A DNA stretch of 41,302 nucleotides from Isosphaeraceae bacterium (GCA_021324445.1 JAJPJC010000291.1:1-41302), one strand, 5' to 3'. Shown: positions 32,413 to 41,256, counted from the first letter of the stretch. Notes: generated by a model from the sequence alone, not told the origin. Made by a program: numbers and translations.

Positions 32413-33033
32413 TTATGGCAGGATGTCGGCGACCGGGATCTCTCCGACCGCGACACCGTCGATGATCACGGTCAGGACATGACCCGGCGCGAGGACTTCC
32501 AGCGACTGGTAACCGGAAGGACCGGGATTGGAGTACACCTCGACCTGGCCATCGATGAGGTTGATGATCCAGTAGAACGGAATCCCCGCCCGGCCGTAGA
32601 TCTCCGCCTGGTTGCGGTCATCCGACAGGCTGGTATCGGAGACCTCGACCACCAGGGCGATGTCGGCCGGCCCCGGGCTGCGCCGGCTGTAATCGCGGAC
32701 GTGTCCCCGGGCGACGCTGCGATCCGGCTCGGGTTTGCTATCCCTCCCCGGACTGGGGATCCGAATCGGCTTGCCCGGTCGAACGTGCCAGCCGGGGGGA
32801 ATGACTCGTTCGAGCTCGTCGCCGCAGAGCAGATCCGCCGTCGCGTGGGGGTCGTTCTCGGTCATCTTGGCCGCCAGGAAACCGTTGATCAGATGGACCC
32901 GATCCCGCCCGGTGAAGATGCCGGTATCGACCATCGCCTCGTACTGCTCCAGGGTCACGCGATAGAGCGATGACGGGACCCACCCCGGATCAGCCGGCGA
33001 CGTCCTGGGTTGCGGCACTGCCACTGTGGACAT
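32413..33033 (-). CDS. Uma2-family (PD-(D/E)XK-like) protein
   Basis: 206 residues. Core: MTENDPHATADLLCGDEL and IRIPSPGRDSKPEPDRSVARG, then ADIALVVEVSDTSLSDDR, AEIYGRAGIPFYWIINLIDG and QVEVYSNP. These are the Uma2 landmarks, a family of putative restriction-endonuclease-fold proteins abundant in cyanobacteria and planctomycetes. Asp in the PD position and Glu in VVEVS are present, but the following segment reads DDRNQAEIY, with Gln where a Lys often stands. ATG 33033 follows GGAGGAAA (33037-33044). No partner gene. Nuclease activity is unproven for the family. Confidence 0.8.
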   Translation of the reverse strand: MSTVAVPQPRTSPADPGWVPSSLYRVTLEQYEAMVDTGIFTGRDRVHLINGFLAAKMTENDPHATADLLCGDELERVIPPGWHVRPGKPIRIPSPGRDSKPEPDRSVARGHVRDYSRRSPGPADIALVVEVSDTSLSDDRNQAEIYGRAGIPFYWIINLIDGQVEVYSNPGPSGYQSLEVLAPGHVLTVIIDGVAVGEIPVADILP

Positions 33034-33375
33034 GGGTTTCCTCCGTTCCACACCGACGCGCATCACGAGGCTGGCCCACGGCCTTCCCCTCATGCGACCC
33101 GCAGCGGCCCCGCACGGTGGCCGCGGTTGCCGTATTTCCCGTCCCAGATCAATTCGGTCCTGGTCGAGATCGCCGGTGGTCTCCCGCGTCGTCGCGCTCA
33201 GGCCATCCAACGTATCATACTGTACGCCCGGATGCCAGACCAAGCCGCGCGGACGTCTCGGTTCCTTGACATTCCGGACTTCGGATGCGGGCGCGTGGCA
33301 CGTACGGATCGGCGCGACGGCTCTTGCCAAGCCAGGCCGGGTGCGCTAACCTGAATCCTCAGGAGACTTTGTGCC
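33034..33375. other. Intergenic region with nothing recognised
   Basis: 342 bases between the divergent Uma2 and antitoxin-like genes. Several overlapping open frames run through it, but none reads as a protein family. No RNA, repeat or clear promoter seen. Confidence 0.5.
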
Positions 33376-33693
33376 ATGACGATCCATTTACCCAGCGACG
33401 TGGAAAACTCGATCCGAGCTGAGGTCCAGAGCGGCCATTTTGCCTCCGTGGACGAAGCGATCGCCTTGGCATGGCGAGCCGATCATGGTCAGTGGAATCG
33501 GGGCCAGACCGAGCCGGCGCAGCTCGCGGCCGACCCGGAGGCGCCCGCCATCGATCACACGCCGATCTGGGAGGAGATTCTCGAATTGACCGCCGATGTT
33601 CCCGACGAAGTAGGGGATAAGCTGCCCACCGACCTCTCTGAGCCGCACGATCATTACATCTATGGGACGCCGAAGCGTCCCCCGTCGCCATGA
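33376..33693 (+). CDS. Antitoxin-like protein (partner of a lost PIN toxin)
   Basis: 105 residues. The N-terminus TIHLPSDVENSIRAEVQSG, then FASVDEAIALAWR resembles ParD-type ribbon-helix-helix antitoxins. The C-terminus PIWEEILELTADVPDEV and LPTDLSEPHDHYIYGTPK is typical of planctomycete antitoxins that precede a PIN toxin. The stop overlaps the start of the downstream toxin remnant by 4 bases (ATGA, 33690-33693). The ATG follows AGGAGA (33360-33365). With its toxin gone it can only act as a solo DNA-binding repressor or be decaying. Confidence 0.7.
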   Translation: MTIHLPSDVENSIRAEVQSGHFASVDEAIALAWRADHGQWNRGQTEPAQLAADPEAPAIDHTPIWEEILELTADVPDEVGDKLPTDLSEPHDHYIYGTPKRPPSP

Positions 33694-33716
33694 GGCGCGT
33701 CTTTGCCGATACGCTC
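33690..33716 (+). pseudogene. Truncated PIN-domain (VapC-like) toxin, first nine codons only
   Basis: ATG 33690 begins MRRVFADTL, the N-terminal strand of PIN toxins with the first catalytic Asp (family form MRRVFADTLYW). After codon nine the frame reads SLRRRPGAG and onward noise, so nearly the whole toxin is missing. The break point lies near 33717. Confidence 0.45.
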
Positions 33717-33802
33717 TCATTGCGGCGCCGACCGGGGGCCGGAAGGCTCGTTCGAAAGCGGGGGCGCATCCCGACCCGACGATCTCGTCACTCAAGTCCG
33801 AT

Positions 33803-34501
33803 TCAGCCCAGCGGCGTGGCGCCGGTCTCGAACGTCACGGTGGTCTGTCCGGAGCCGGTTATGGACGGCGTGGCCGCGTAAATCCCTGGCTGGGTCGGGA
33901 CTGTCAGGCCCGGGGTAGTTGTGATCACGACCCTGCCCAACCCCTTGTCATGGGCGTACCGCCCCGTTCCTTTGGTGATGGTGTACGTGAAGTCGTTCAC
34001 CAGGATCATCGGGCCCGCCGCGGTCGAGGCATTCACCCGGATCGGGCCCGGAGCAGTCAGGTTGAGTGTCAAGGTCCCGTGCGCGGCCGCGATCGTCAGG
34101 GTGCCCGAAGCCTGCCCGCCTCGGATGAACCCCGGAGTCTGGAATGAGCCGGAGACCACCGCCCGGCCGATGGGAGTCAGTCGACCGGCCGCGGTCAAGT
34201 GGTAATGCGTCCCGGTGTCGGGCGGGCCCTGGGTCGAAGTATAGTCTCCCGTGGCCTCGCCGGTCAGGGTGACCGTCTTGGCCGGCTTGGAGTGCACCGG
34301 CCGGCCGGAATGGCCGTGCGACCGGCTCGCATCGTGGCTCCCCGGGACCAACCTGTGGACCTGGGCCAGAGCGTGCGCTGCCGCGACAGGCCCGGGATGC
34401 CCCGCCGCTGCCGCGACAGGCACGCTTGAGGCACCCACCGACATCACCATCTTCGATTCCAACGGCTCCAGCCGTGGGCGGAACGTCTTTCGCAAGTTCA
34501 T
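33803..34501 (-). CDS. Secreted protein with planctomycete RLEPLE-type N-terminus
   Basis: 232 residues. The N-terminus NLRKTFRPRLEPLESKMVMS carries the LEPLE/LEPR-like motif that marks many planctomycete extracellular proteins, then an Ala/Pro/His-rich linker to about 70. The rest is a beta-rich domain (TLTGEATGDYTSTQ, SGTLTIAAAHGTLTLNLTAP, FTYTITKGTGRYA, TVTFETGATP) resembling a lipocalin-like or calycin barrel. ATG 34501 follows AAGGAGA (34507-34513); an upstream ATG at 34744 is rejected because its sequence is not protein-like. Export route and role unknown. It stands alone. Confidence 0.7.
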   Translation of the reverse strand: MNLRKTFRPRLEPLESKMVMSVGASSVPVAAAAGHPGPVAAAHALAQVHRLVPGSHDASRSHGHSGRPVHSKPAKTVTLTGEATGDYTSTQGPPDTGTHYHLTAAGRLTPIGRAVVSGSFQTPGFIRGGQASGTLTIAAAHGTLTLNLTAPGPIRVNASTAAGPMILVNDFTYTITKGTGRYAHDKGLGRVVITTTPGLTVPTQPGIYAATPSITGSGQTTVTFETGATPLG

Positions 34502-35245
34502 GGATGTCTCCTTTCTTGGGCGAGTGAACCCGAGGATGCGCCAGCGCGGACCAGGGAGGACCCTCGATCGACCTCGTGCACGGAATCTCGCCTCGGATTC
34601 CTCGTCCCTCTCACAAGGAAGCGGCGCTCGTTCGGCTCGCCGCTGGGGCCGCGGAAGGCCCTGATCTCGCACAGGTCGGATCAAGGCACGCATGGGCGAC
34701 AGGCCAGCCGATGGGAAGAGCGACGCGAACACGTCGCGGGGCATTCGCCTCCCTCACTACCTAGTGGTCGACTTTTCGGCAAACGAGTGGCCAACCACCC
34801 GGCGAATCGCGACGCGTCCCAGCGGTGATCCGAGAAGGAATCGCCTCCAGGCGTCCCGTCCTGGACGGGAAACCTCCCGCAAATCTCCCGCGCAACCACC
34901 GCTCCCGGAAAAATCCGCGATGTTCAACAATTGTTACGCTAGCAATCTGCTGGCCGGGCTGGTTAAGATAGTGGGGGACGCTCTCCTTCGAGCACGGCCG
35001 GCGCATGACGGCGTGGATCACCCGGATCAGGTACCGGATGTGTCGTGAGGACGACCGAGCGTTGCACCGGACGAGATTCCATCCCCCCGGCCCATGATGG
35101 ACCCCGCAAACGTTTCCCACCAAGACCAACCCGGATGCCGGCCTCGCTCACCCTCGTGAGGCGAGGTGAGGACTCGGATGTCAGGACTCCGAGGGCTTGG
35201 TGCGGCCGATAACCTCGCAGATCGCGACACGTGGAGCAGCTCGAA
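34502..35245. other. Long intergenic region; nothing identified
   Basis: 744 bases between divergent genes. Frames inside are short or shadows of the neighbouring coding regions. It contains an AACAATTGTT palindrome (34926-34935) of unknown meaning. A promoter for the giant gene at 35246 would be expected here, but none is convincing. Confidence 0.4.
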
Positions 35246-38200
35246 ATGGTGACGATCATGGCGAACGGAACTTGCAGGGCAGGGGCCTTGCTGGCCCTGT
35301 TGAGCTTGAGCTGGTCGGTCGCGGCGGGCGCCGCGGAGGAGAAAGGGAAGAGCCAAGCCCACGGCGGTGCGTCGCATGCCGGTCCCAAGGTGAGCTACGA
35401 TAAGCAGATTCGCCCGATCTTCCAGGCACACTGCCAGGGCTGCCATCAGCCGGCCAAGGCCGGGGGCGCCTACGTGATGACGGCGTTCGACCGAATGCTC
35501 AAGGGGGGCGAGAGCGGCCTGCCGGCGATCGTGCCGGGCCGGACGGACGAGAGCTATCTCCTCGACAAGATCACGCCCCAGGACGGCAAGGCCGAGATGC
35601 CCCAGGACAAGCCGCCGCTGTCGGCCGCCGAGATCGAGCTGATCAGCCGATGGATCGCCCAGGGCGCCGCCGACGATACCCCGCTGACGGCCAAGGCCCG
35701 CTATGACAAGGACCACCCGCCCGAGTACACCCGGCTGCCGGTCATCCCCGCCCTGGCCTTCTCGCCCGACGGCTCGCTCCTGGCCGTCGCCGGTTTCCAC
35801 GAAGTCCTGCTCTGGAAGGCGGATGGCTCGGAACTGGCCGGCCGGCTGGTGGGACTGTCCCAGCGGATTGAGTCGCTGGCCTTCTCGCCCGACGGCCAGA
35901 AGCTGGCCGTCACCGGCGGGAGTCCGGCGCGGATGGGCGAGGTCCAGGTCTGGGACGTCGCCAAGCGGGCGCTGGCGCTGTCGGTCCCGGTCACCTATGA
36001 CACGGTTTACGGCGCGAGCTGGTCGCCGGATGGCACCAAGATCGCCTTCGGCTGCGCCGATAACACCGTGCGGGCGATTGATGCCAGGACCGGCCAGCAA
36101 GTCCTGTTCATGGGCTCGCACAACGACTGGGTGCTCGACACCGTCTTCACGGCCGACGGCAACCACCTGATCTCGGTCGGCCGCGACATGACGGCCAAGC
36201 TGACCGAAGTCGCCACCCAGCGGTTCATCGACAACATCACCTCGATCACGCCGGGGGCGCTCAAGGGAGGCCTGACGGCCGTCGCCCGCCACCCCAAGCG
36301 CGACGAGATCGTCATCGGCGGCTCCGACGGCGAGCCCAAGCTCTACCGCGTGTTCCGCCAGACCGCGCGCGTCATCGGCGACGACTCCAACCTGATCCGC
36401 GAGTTCCCCACCCTGCCGGGCCGGGTCTACAGCGTCGCGGTCAGCACGGACGGCAAGCGGATCGCCGCCGGCAGCAGCCTCGATGGCACCGGTGAGATTG
36501 CCGTCTACACCTATGAGTTCGATACCAGCTATCCGGAGACCATCAAGCGGATCAACAGCAAGGTTGTGACCGCGCGCTCGGCTGCCGAGGTCGCGGCGCT
36601 GGAGAAATACCACAAGGAGGGGGTCAAGGAGGTGGCCCGCGTCAAGGTACCCCAGGGGGGGATCTACGCGGTCGCGTTCCGACCCGACGGTAAGGTCCTG
36701 GCTGCCGCCGGGGCCGACGGCATGGTGCGGCTGCTCAACCCCGAGACCGGCTCGCCCATCAAGCAATTCGCCCCGGTGACCGTCAAGGCGGCCTCGGTGG
36801 CCCAGCAGGCCGAGGTCTCGACCGTCCCGCCCAAGCAGGACGAACCGATCGCGACCGAGACCCTTCCCAAGGGGGCGCGCCTGGCGGCGCTGGAGGTCCA
36901 GCCCAGGGAGATCCGCCTGACCCATCGGTTCGCGTACGTTCAGCTCCTGGTGACCGGCCGGCTCGCCTCCGGCGAACGGATCGACGCGACCCGGATGGTC
37001 GAGCCCGCGCTCTCGGCCGAGATCGCCGAGGTGTCGCGCTCGGGGCTGGTGCGACCCCGGGCCGATGGCAAGGCCAAGCTGGTCCTGCGCCTGGGGGGGA
37101 AGTCGGTCGAGGTGCCGGTGACCGTGCTGGGCGTGCACGCGGCGCCCAAGGTCGACTTCGTGCACGACGTCGCGCCGGTGCTCTCGCGGATCGGCTGCAA
37201 CGCCGGGACTTGCCACGGCTCGGCCCAGGGGAAGAACGGCTTCAAGCTCTCGCTCCGCGGCTATGACCCGCTTTTTGATGTCCGCGCCTTGACCGACGAC
37301 CAGGCGGCGCGGCACATCAATCTCGCCTCGCCGGAAGACAGCATGATGCTGCTGAAACCCACGGGCGCCGTGCCGCACGTCGGCGGCGCGCTGATCCAGC
37401 CGGGTGAGCCGTACTACGAGATCATCCGCTCCTGGATCGCCGACGGCGCCCGGCTCGACCTGACCACGCCGCGCGTGAGCCGCATCGAGGTCTTCCCGGT
37501 CAACCCGGTGGTGCAGCAGATCGGCACCCGGCAGCAGCTCCGGGTGCTGGCCACCTACGCCAGCGGCGAGGTCCGCGACGTGACCCGGGAGGCGTTCCTC
37601 GAGAGTGCCAACTCCGAGGTCGTCGTCGCCGGGCGTGCCGGGCTGATGACGGCCGTGCGCCGCGGCGAGGCGCCGATCCTGGCCCGGTTCGAGGGGAACT
37701 ATGCCTCGACCACGATGACCGTCATGGGCGACCGCACCGGATTTGTCTGGTCGGATCCCCCGGTCTACGGCAAGGTCGACGAGCTGGTCGCCCGCAAGTG
37801 GAAGCGGATGAAGATCCTCCCCTCCGGGCTCTGCACCGACGCCGAGTTCCTCCGCCGGATCTCCCTGGACCTGACCGGGCTGCCCCCGACGGCCGAGGAC
37901 GTCCGCAAGTTCCTGGCCGACCCCCGCGACAGCCGGGTCAAGCGCGACGCGATGGTCGACCGCCTGATCGGCAACCCCGACTTCGTCGAGTACTGGACCA
38001 ACAAGTGGGCCGACCTGTTGCAGGTCAACCGCAAGTTCCTCGGTGTCGAGGGGTCCGTGGCCTTCCGCAACTGGATCCGCGGCCAGGTCGCCAAGAACAC
38101 GCCGTATGACCAGTTCGTCCGTGCGGTGCTGACGGCCACCGGGTCGAACCGGGAGAATCCGGCGGCGGCGTACTTCAAGATCCTCCGCGAGCCGGCGGCG

Positions 38201-40399
38201 ATCATGGAGAACACCACGCAGCTCTTCCTGGCCGTGCGGTTCAACTGCAACAAGTGCCACGACCACCCGTTCGAGCGCTGGACCCAGGACCAGTATTACC
38301 AGACGGCCGCCTACTTCGCCCAGGTCGACTTGAAGGCGGACCCGGCCAGCCATGGGCGGATGATCGGCGGCACCGAGGTCGAGGCGGCCAAGCCCCTCTT
38401 CGAGGTCGTCGCCGATACGGGCAAGGGCGAGGTGGTCCATGACCGGACCAAGAAGGTGACGGCGCCCAAGTTCCCCTATCACAACGCGTATCACCCTCCG
38501 GCCCAAGGCGCCCCGCGCCGAGTCGAGCTGGCCCAGTGGCTGACCTCCAAGGACAACCCCTACTTCGCCAAGAGCTATGTCAACCGGCTCTGGGGCTATC
38601 TCCTGGGCGTGGGGATCATCGAGCCGCTGGACGACATCCGTGCCGGCAATCCGCCCTCGAACCCCGAGCTGCTCGACTACCTGACCGAGGAGTTCGTCAA
38701 GAGCGGCTTCGACGTGCGGCATGTCATGCGGCTGATCGTGAAGTCGCGGACGTACCAGTTGTCGGTCGAGACGAACCGGTGGAACGCCGACGATCGAGTG
38801 AACTACTCGCACGCGATCGCCCGGCGGCTGCCGGCGGAGGTCCTGCTGGATGCGGTCTACCGGGTGACCGGCTCGACCTCGAAGTTCCCGGGCGTGCCGG
38901 CGGGGACGCGCGCGGCGGCCCTGCCCGATTCGGGGGTGGAGCTGCCCAGCGGCTTCCTGACCACCTTCGGCCGTCCGGCGCGCGAGAGCGCCTGCGAGTG
39001 CGAGCGATCCAGCGGGTTGCAGCTGGGGCCGGTCATGGCCCTGGTCAGCGGTCCCACGCTCGGCGACGCCCTGGCCGACCCCGGCAACGAGCTGACCAAG
39101 CTGGTGGCGACCCAGGAACAGGACGCCAAGCTGATCGAGGAATTGTTCCTGCGGATCCTCAACCGGCCGCCGAGCCCCGCCGAGGTCGAGACCTGCCGCA
39201 AGGACATGCAGGCTGTCGAGGAGGACCACCGCCGCATGGCCGAGGAGCTGGGTCGCCGCGAGGCCGAGTATGCCATCAAGCGGCCCGAGCTCGAACGCCG
39301 GCGCCGGGCCGCGATCGCCGCCGCCCAGGCGGCGCTGGCCGCCTACGAGAAGGAGCTGGCCCCGAAGCGCGCCGAGCAACAGCGCCACAAGGCGGAGACG
39401 ACCGCCAAGCTCGAGGCCGACCTCAAGGCCTACGAGTCGACCACCTTCGCCAAGAAGCTGGCCGATTGGGAGAAGGACAAGGCCGCCGCGATCGTCAACC
39501 GATGGGTCGTGCTGGAGCCCAAGTCGACCAGTGCCACCAACCGCTCGGTCCTGACCAGGCAGCCCGACGGCTCGATCGTGGTCTCCGGTCCCAAGCGGAA
39601 TGGAGTTGTGACGATCACCGTCGAGACCGAGCTGACCGGGATCACGGGGCTGCGGCTGGAGGTGCTGCCGGACAGCCGGCTGCCCCGGAACGGCCCCGGC
39701 CGGGCCGCCGATGGCAACTTCGTGCTCAACGAGCTGGAGCTGACCGCCGCCCCCAAGGCCGATCCCAAGCAAGCCAAGCCGGTCAGGCTTCAGAAGGCCC
39801 TGGCCGACTACAGCCAGGACACCTATGAGGTCGAGAAGGCCGTCGACGGCAATCCCGACGTGACGGGCAACGGCTGGGCGGTCGGCAATGCCACCGGGAC
39901 CCTCCACTGGGCGACCTTCGAGACCAGCCAGCAGGTCGGCGCCCCCGGCGGCACCGTGCTGACCTTCAAGATGCATCACCGGTTCGGCAACGAATGGACG
40001 CTCGGCCGGTTCCGCCTCTCGGCCACCCGCGGGCCCAGGCCGGCCGGCCTGAGCCTGCCCGAAGAGTTCCGCGCGATCCTGTCGGTTGCGCCCGAGGTGC
40101 GGACCGAGGCCCAGAAGAATGCCCTGCTGAGCTACTTCCGCGTCATGGATCCGGGGCTGCGGGCCAAGTCCGCCGCGCTGGCCGCGAGCAGGGCGCCGCT
40201 GCCGGCCGATCCCAAGCTCCAGGAGCTGCGCAGCCAGCTCGAATATGCCCAGCGGCCGATCCAGCCCGACCCGGTGCTGGTGACCCTGCGCCGCGACCTG
40301 GAGATGAGCGTCCAGCAGGCCGCCGCCCGGCGGCTCACCGCCGCCCAGGATATCGCCTGGGCCCTGATCAACAGTCCGGCGTTCCTGTTCAACCATTGA
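35246..40399 (+). CDS. Giant cytochrome c/WD40/DUF1549/DUF1553 protein
   Basis: 1717 residues. A Sec signal (LLALLSLSWSVAAGAAE) is followed by a c-type heme domain with CQGCH (Cys63), then a WD40-like propeller at about 140-510 (repeats such as LAFSPDGSLLAVAG, VAFRPDGKVLAAAG). An Ig-like/BIG2 segment follows near 550-625, a second PSCyt1-like domain with CNAGTCHG (Cys651), another Ig-like segment, DUF1549 (about 840-1000), CNKCHDHPFERW (Cys1001) and DUF1553. DUF1553 is interrupted by an Ala/Lys/Glu-rich coiled coil (about 1325-1420) and a LamG/F5/8C-like beta segment (about 1430-1590). These domain combinations are planctomycete hallmarks. ATG 35246 is chosen because GGAG precedes it by 9 bases; GTG 35231 and ATG 35258 are alternatives. 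No DUF1501 gene follows, which is unusual. Probably periplasmic; possibly electron transfer or glycan-related; substrate unknown. Confidence 0.85.
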   Translation: MVTIMANGTCRAGALLALLSLSWSVAAGAAEEKGKSQAHGGASHAGPKVSYDKQIRPIFQAHCQGCHQPAKAGGAYVMTAFDRMLKGGESGLPAIVPGRTDESYLLDKITPQDGKAEMPQDKPPLSAAEIELISRWIAQGAADDTPLTAKARYDKDHPPEYTRLPVIPALAFSPDGSLLAVAGFHEVLLWKADGSELAGRLVGLSQRIESLAFSPDGQKLAVTGGSPARMGEVQVWDVAKRALALSVPVTYDTVYGASWSPDGTKIAFGCADNTVRAIDARTGQQVLFMGSHNDWVLDTVFTADGNHLISVGRDMTAKLTEVATQRFIDNITSITPGALKGGLTAVARHPKRDEIVIGGSDGEPKLYRVFRQTARVIGDDSNLIREFPTLPGRVYSVAVSTDGKRIAAGSSLDGTGEIAVYTYEFDTSYPETIKRINSKVVTARSAAEVAALEKYHKEGVKEVARVKVPQGGIYAVAFRPDGKVLAAAGADGMVRLLNPETGSPIKQFAPVTVKAASVAQQAEVSTVPPKQDEPIATETLPKGARLAALEVQPREIRLTHRFAYVQLLVTGRLASGERIDATRMVEPALSAEIAEVSRSGLVRPRADGKAKLVLRLGGKSVEVPVTVLGVHAAPKVDFVHDVAPVLSRIGCNAGTCHGSAQGKNGFKLSLRGYDPLFDVRALTDDQAARHINLASPEDSMMLLKPTGAVPHVGGALIQPGEPYYEIIRSWIADGARLDLTTPRVSRIEVFPVNPVVQQIGTRQQLRVLATYASGEVRDVTREAFLESANSEVVVAGRAGLMTAVRRGEAPILARFEGNYASTTMTVMGDRTGFVWSDPPVYGKVDELVARKWKRMKILPSGLCTDAEFLRRISLDLTGLPPTAEDVRKFLADPRDSRVKRDAMVDRLIGNPDFVEYWTNKWADLLQVNRKFLGVEGSVAFRNWIRGQVAKNTPYDQFVRAVLTATGSNRENPAAAYFKILREPAAIMENTTQLFLAVRFNCNKCHDHPFERWTQDQYYQTAAYFAQVDLKADPASHGRMIGGTEVEAAKPLFEVVADTGKGEVVHDRTKKVTAPKFPYHNAYHPPAQGAPRRVELAQWLTSKDNPYFAKSYVNRLWGYLLGVGIIEPLDDIRAGNPPSNPELLDYLTEEFVKSGFDVRHVMRLIVKSRTYQLSVETNRWNADDRVNYSHAIARRLPAEVLLDAVYRVTGSTSKFPGVPAGTRAAALPDSGVELPSGFLTTFGRPARESACECERSSGLQLGPVMALVSGPTLGDALADPGNELTKLVATQEQDAKLIEELFLRILNRPPSPAEVETCRKDMQAVEEDHRRMAEELGRREAEYAIKRPELERRRRAAIAAAQAALAAYEKELAPKRAEQQRHKAETTAKLEADLKAYESTTFAKKLADWEKDKAAAIVNRWVVLEPKSTSATNRSVLTRQPDGSIVVSGPKRNGVVTITVETELTGITGLRLEVLPDSRLPRNGPGRAADGNFVLNELELTAAPKADPKQAKPVRLQKALADYSQDTYEVEKAVDGNPDVTGNGWAVGNATGTLHWATFETSQQVGAPGGTVLTFKMHHRFGNEWTLGRFRLSATRGPRPAGLSLPEEFRAILSVAPEVRTEAQKNALLSYFRVMDPGLRAKSAALAASRAPLPADPKLQELRSQLEYAQRPIQPDPVLVTLRRDLEMSVQQAAARRLTAAQDIAWALINSPAFLFNH

Positions 40400-40453
40400 C
40401 GCCTGCGCCGGCTCTGGTCAGCCTCCGCGAGTGCCGTTTCTGGGTCGGAGCCC

Positions 40454-40702
40454 ATGCCGCTGAACTTGTATCCGAACGGCTACGCGTCCGGATCGGTGCC
40501 AGCCGGCTGGGTTCCGATTCCGCAAGGGACCATCAAGTCTCCCGTTCGGAATCATCAGCTCCGCCTTTACCTCAAGCAGTTGTTGCCGGGGAAATGGCAG
40601 AAGGTGATCAAGAAGGGAAGCTCGGGCGACATTCAGTACCTCGAGCAGGAATCAGGCCAGGTGGCCGACGTCAAGTTCTTGCCAGGGCCATCGGCTCCCT
40701 GA
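40454..40702 (+). CDS. Small protein, possibly a toxin-domain remnant; unrecognised
   Basis: 82 residues. The sequence (NLYPNGYASGSVPAGWVPIP, then PVRNHQLRLYLKQLLPGKWQ and KVIKKGSSGDIQYLEQESGQ, ending VADVKFLPG) is basic and reads like the compact C-terminal domain of a polymorphic toxin. In that type of domain a Y.E..SG.V.DVK ending is common. No signal or membrane segment. ATG 40454 has GGAG only 3 bases upstream, so translation may be weak. The next gene begins 8 bases after its stop, and the pair looks like a toxin/immunity arrangement. The function is inferred from shape and neighbourhood, not from a recognised family. Confidence 0.45.
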   Translation: MPLNLYPNGYASGSVPAGWVPIPQGTIKSPVRNHQLRLYLKQLLPGKWQKVIKKGSSGDIQYLEQESGQVADVKFLPGPSAP

Positions 40703-40710
40703 AGATTGTC

Positions 40711-41256
40711 ATGAAGCTCGAAGCCTTGCTGACGGCGGTGGGCAGGCATCGCGTGGCGCAATCAAAGCTCTTCGCGCGGCTGATCCTGGGCGTGATCGAA
40801 GAACTCGATCAGGGACTTCTCAGCGCGACGGATGCCGTCCAAGGGATTTTCAACGCCGACAACTGTCTCTCCGTCCGGAAGCACTTCCGAGTGAAACTCC
40901 TCGATCGGATCATGAGTCATGGGGTGCAGTTGCCGGACCTCTTCGACGCCTTGCCGGCTGAGTTGGCGTACCGTGAATTCAAACACGAGTTAGAGTCTCC
41001 TGGATTGGGATATGGTTCGTGTGTACACGAACCATATCCCAATTCGGCGGCAACACCGGTAACGGTAGCGACTGTTCCGGAAGCCCCCGAAGGGGGGCGG
41101 AAGAACGTAGCCAGGGGCGTCAGCCCCTGGGGAACCGCCGAGCGACCCCCCCAACCCCTTCGTGTGGACCACTCACCGCCGCAACCTCCGGCTTTGCCGG
41201 AGGTTGCGGCGGCGAGTGGGATGGATTCCGGGGAGGGCCCCCAGTCCAGGGGCTGA
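40711..41256 (+). CDS. Putative immunity-like protein running into a repeat element
   Basis: 181 residues from ATG 40711. Residues 1-97 (MKLEALLTAVGRHRVAQSKL and on through LPDLFDALPAELAYREFKHE) are protein-like: helical, charged, cytoplasmic. From about residue 98 the frame crosses the palindrome at 41004 and the composite inverted repeat at 41073, and reads low-quality Pro/Gly/Arg-rich sequence to TGA 41254-41256. The native C-terminus was probably lost to insertion of the repeat, so the gene is likely truncated or fused. It follows the small 40454 gene by 8 bases, as immunity genes follow toxins. Function inferred only. Confidence 0.45.
   Translation: MKLEALLTAVGRHRVAQSKLFARLILGVIEELDQGLLSATDAVQGIFNADNCLSVRKHFRVKLLDRIMSHGVQLPDLFDALPAELAYREFKHELESPGLGYGSCVHEPYPNSAATPVTVATVPEAPEGGRKNVARGVSPWGTAERPPQPLRVDHSPPQPPALPEVAAASGMDSGEGPQSRG
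41004..41043. repeat. Near-perfect 40-bp palindrome
   Basis: ATTGGGATATGGTTCGTGT (41004-41022), two bases, then its exact reverse complement (41025-41043). The 19-bp stem with a 2-base centre is not followed by a T-run, so it is not a standard terminator. It marks the point where the 40711 gene stops looking protein-like. Confidence 0.9.

Noticed and set aside
35223..35238. CACGTG-containing site just before the giant gene as a further parS
   Set aside because: Five mismatches to the 16-base parS palindrome; only the centre and part of one half match.
35027..40396. A 1789-codon open frame antisense to the giant cytochrome/DUF1549/DUF1553 gene
   Set aside because: It is the mirror frame of a high-GC gene; its product is Gly/Leu/Arg/Asp-rich without any domain, whereas the plus strand has clear heme and DUF motifs.
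41004..41043. Intrinsic terminator for the 40711 gene
   Set aside because: The stem is followed by GGCGG, not a T-run, and is moderately AT-rich rather than GC-rich.
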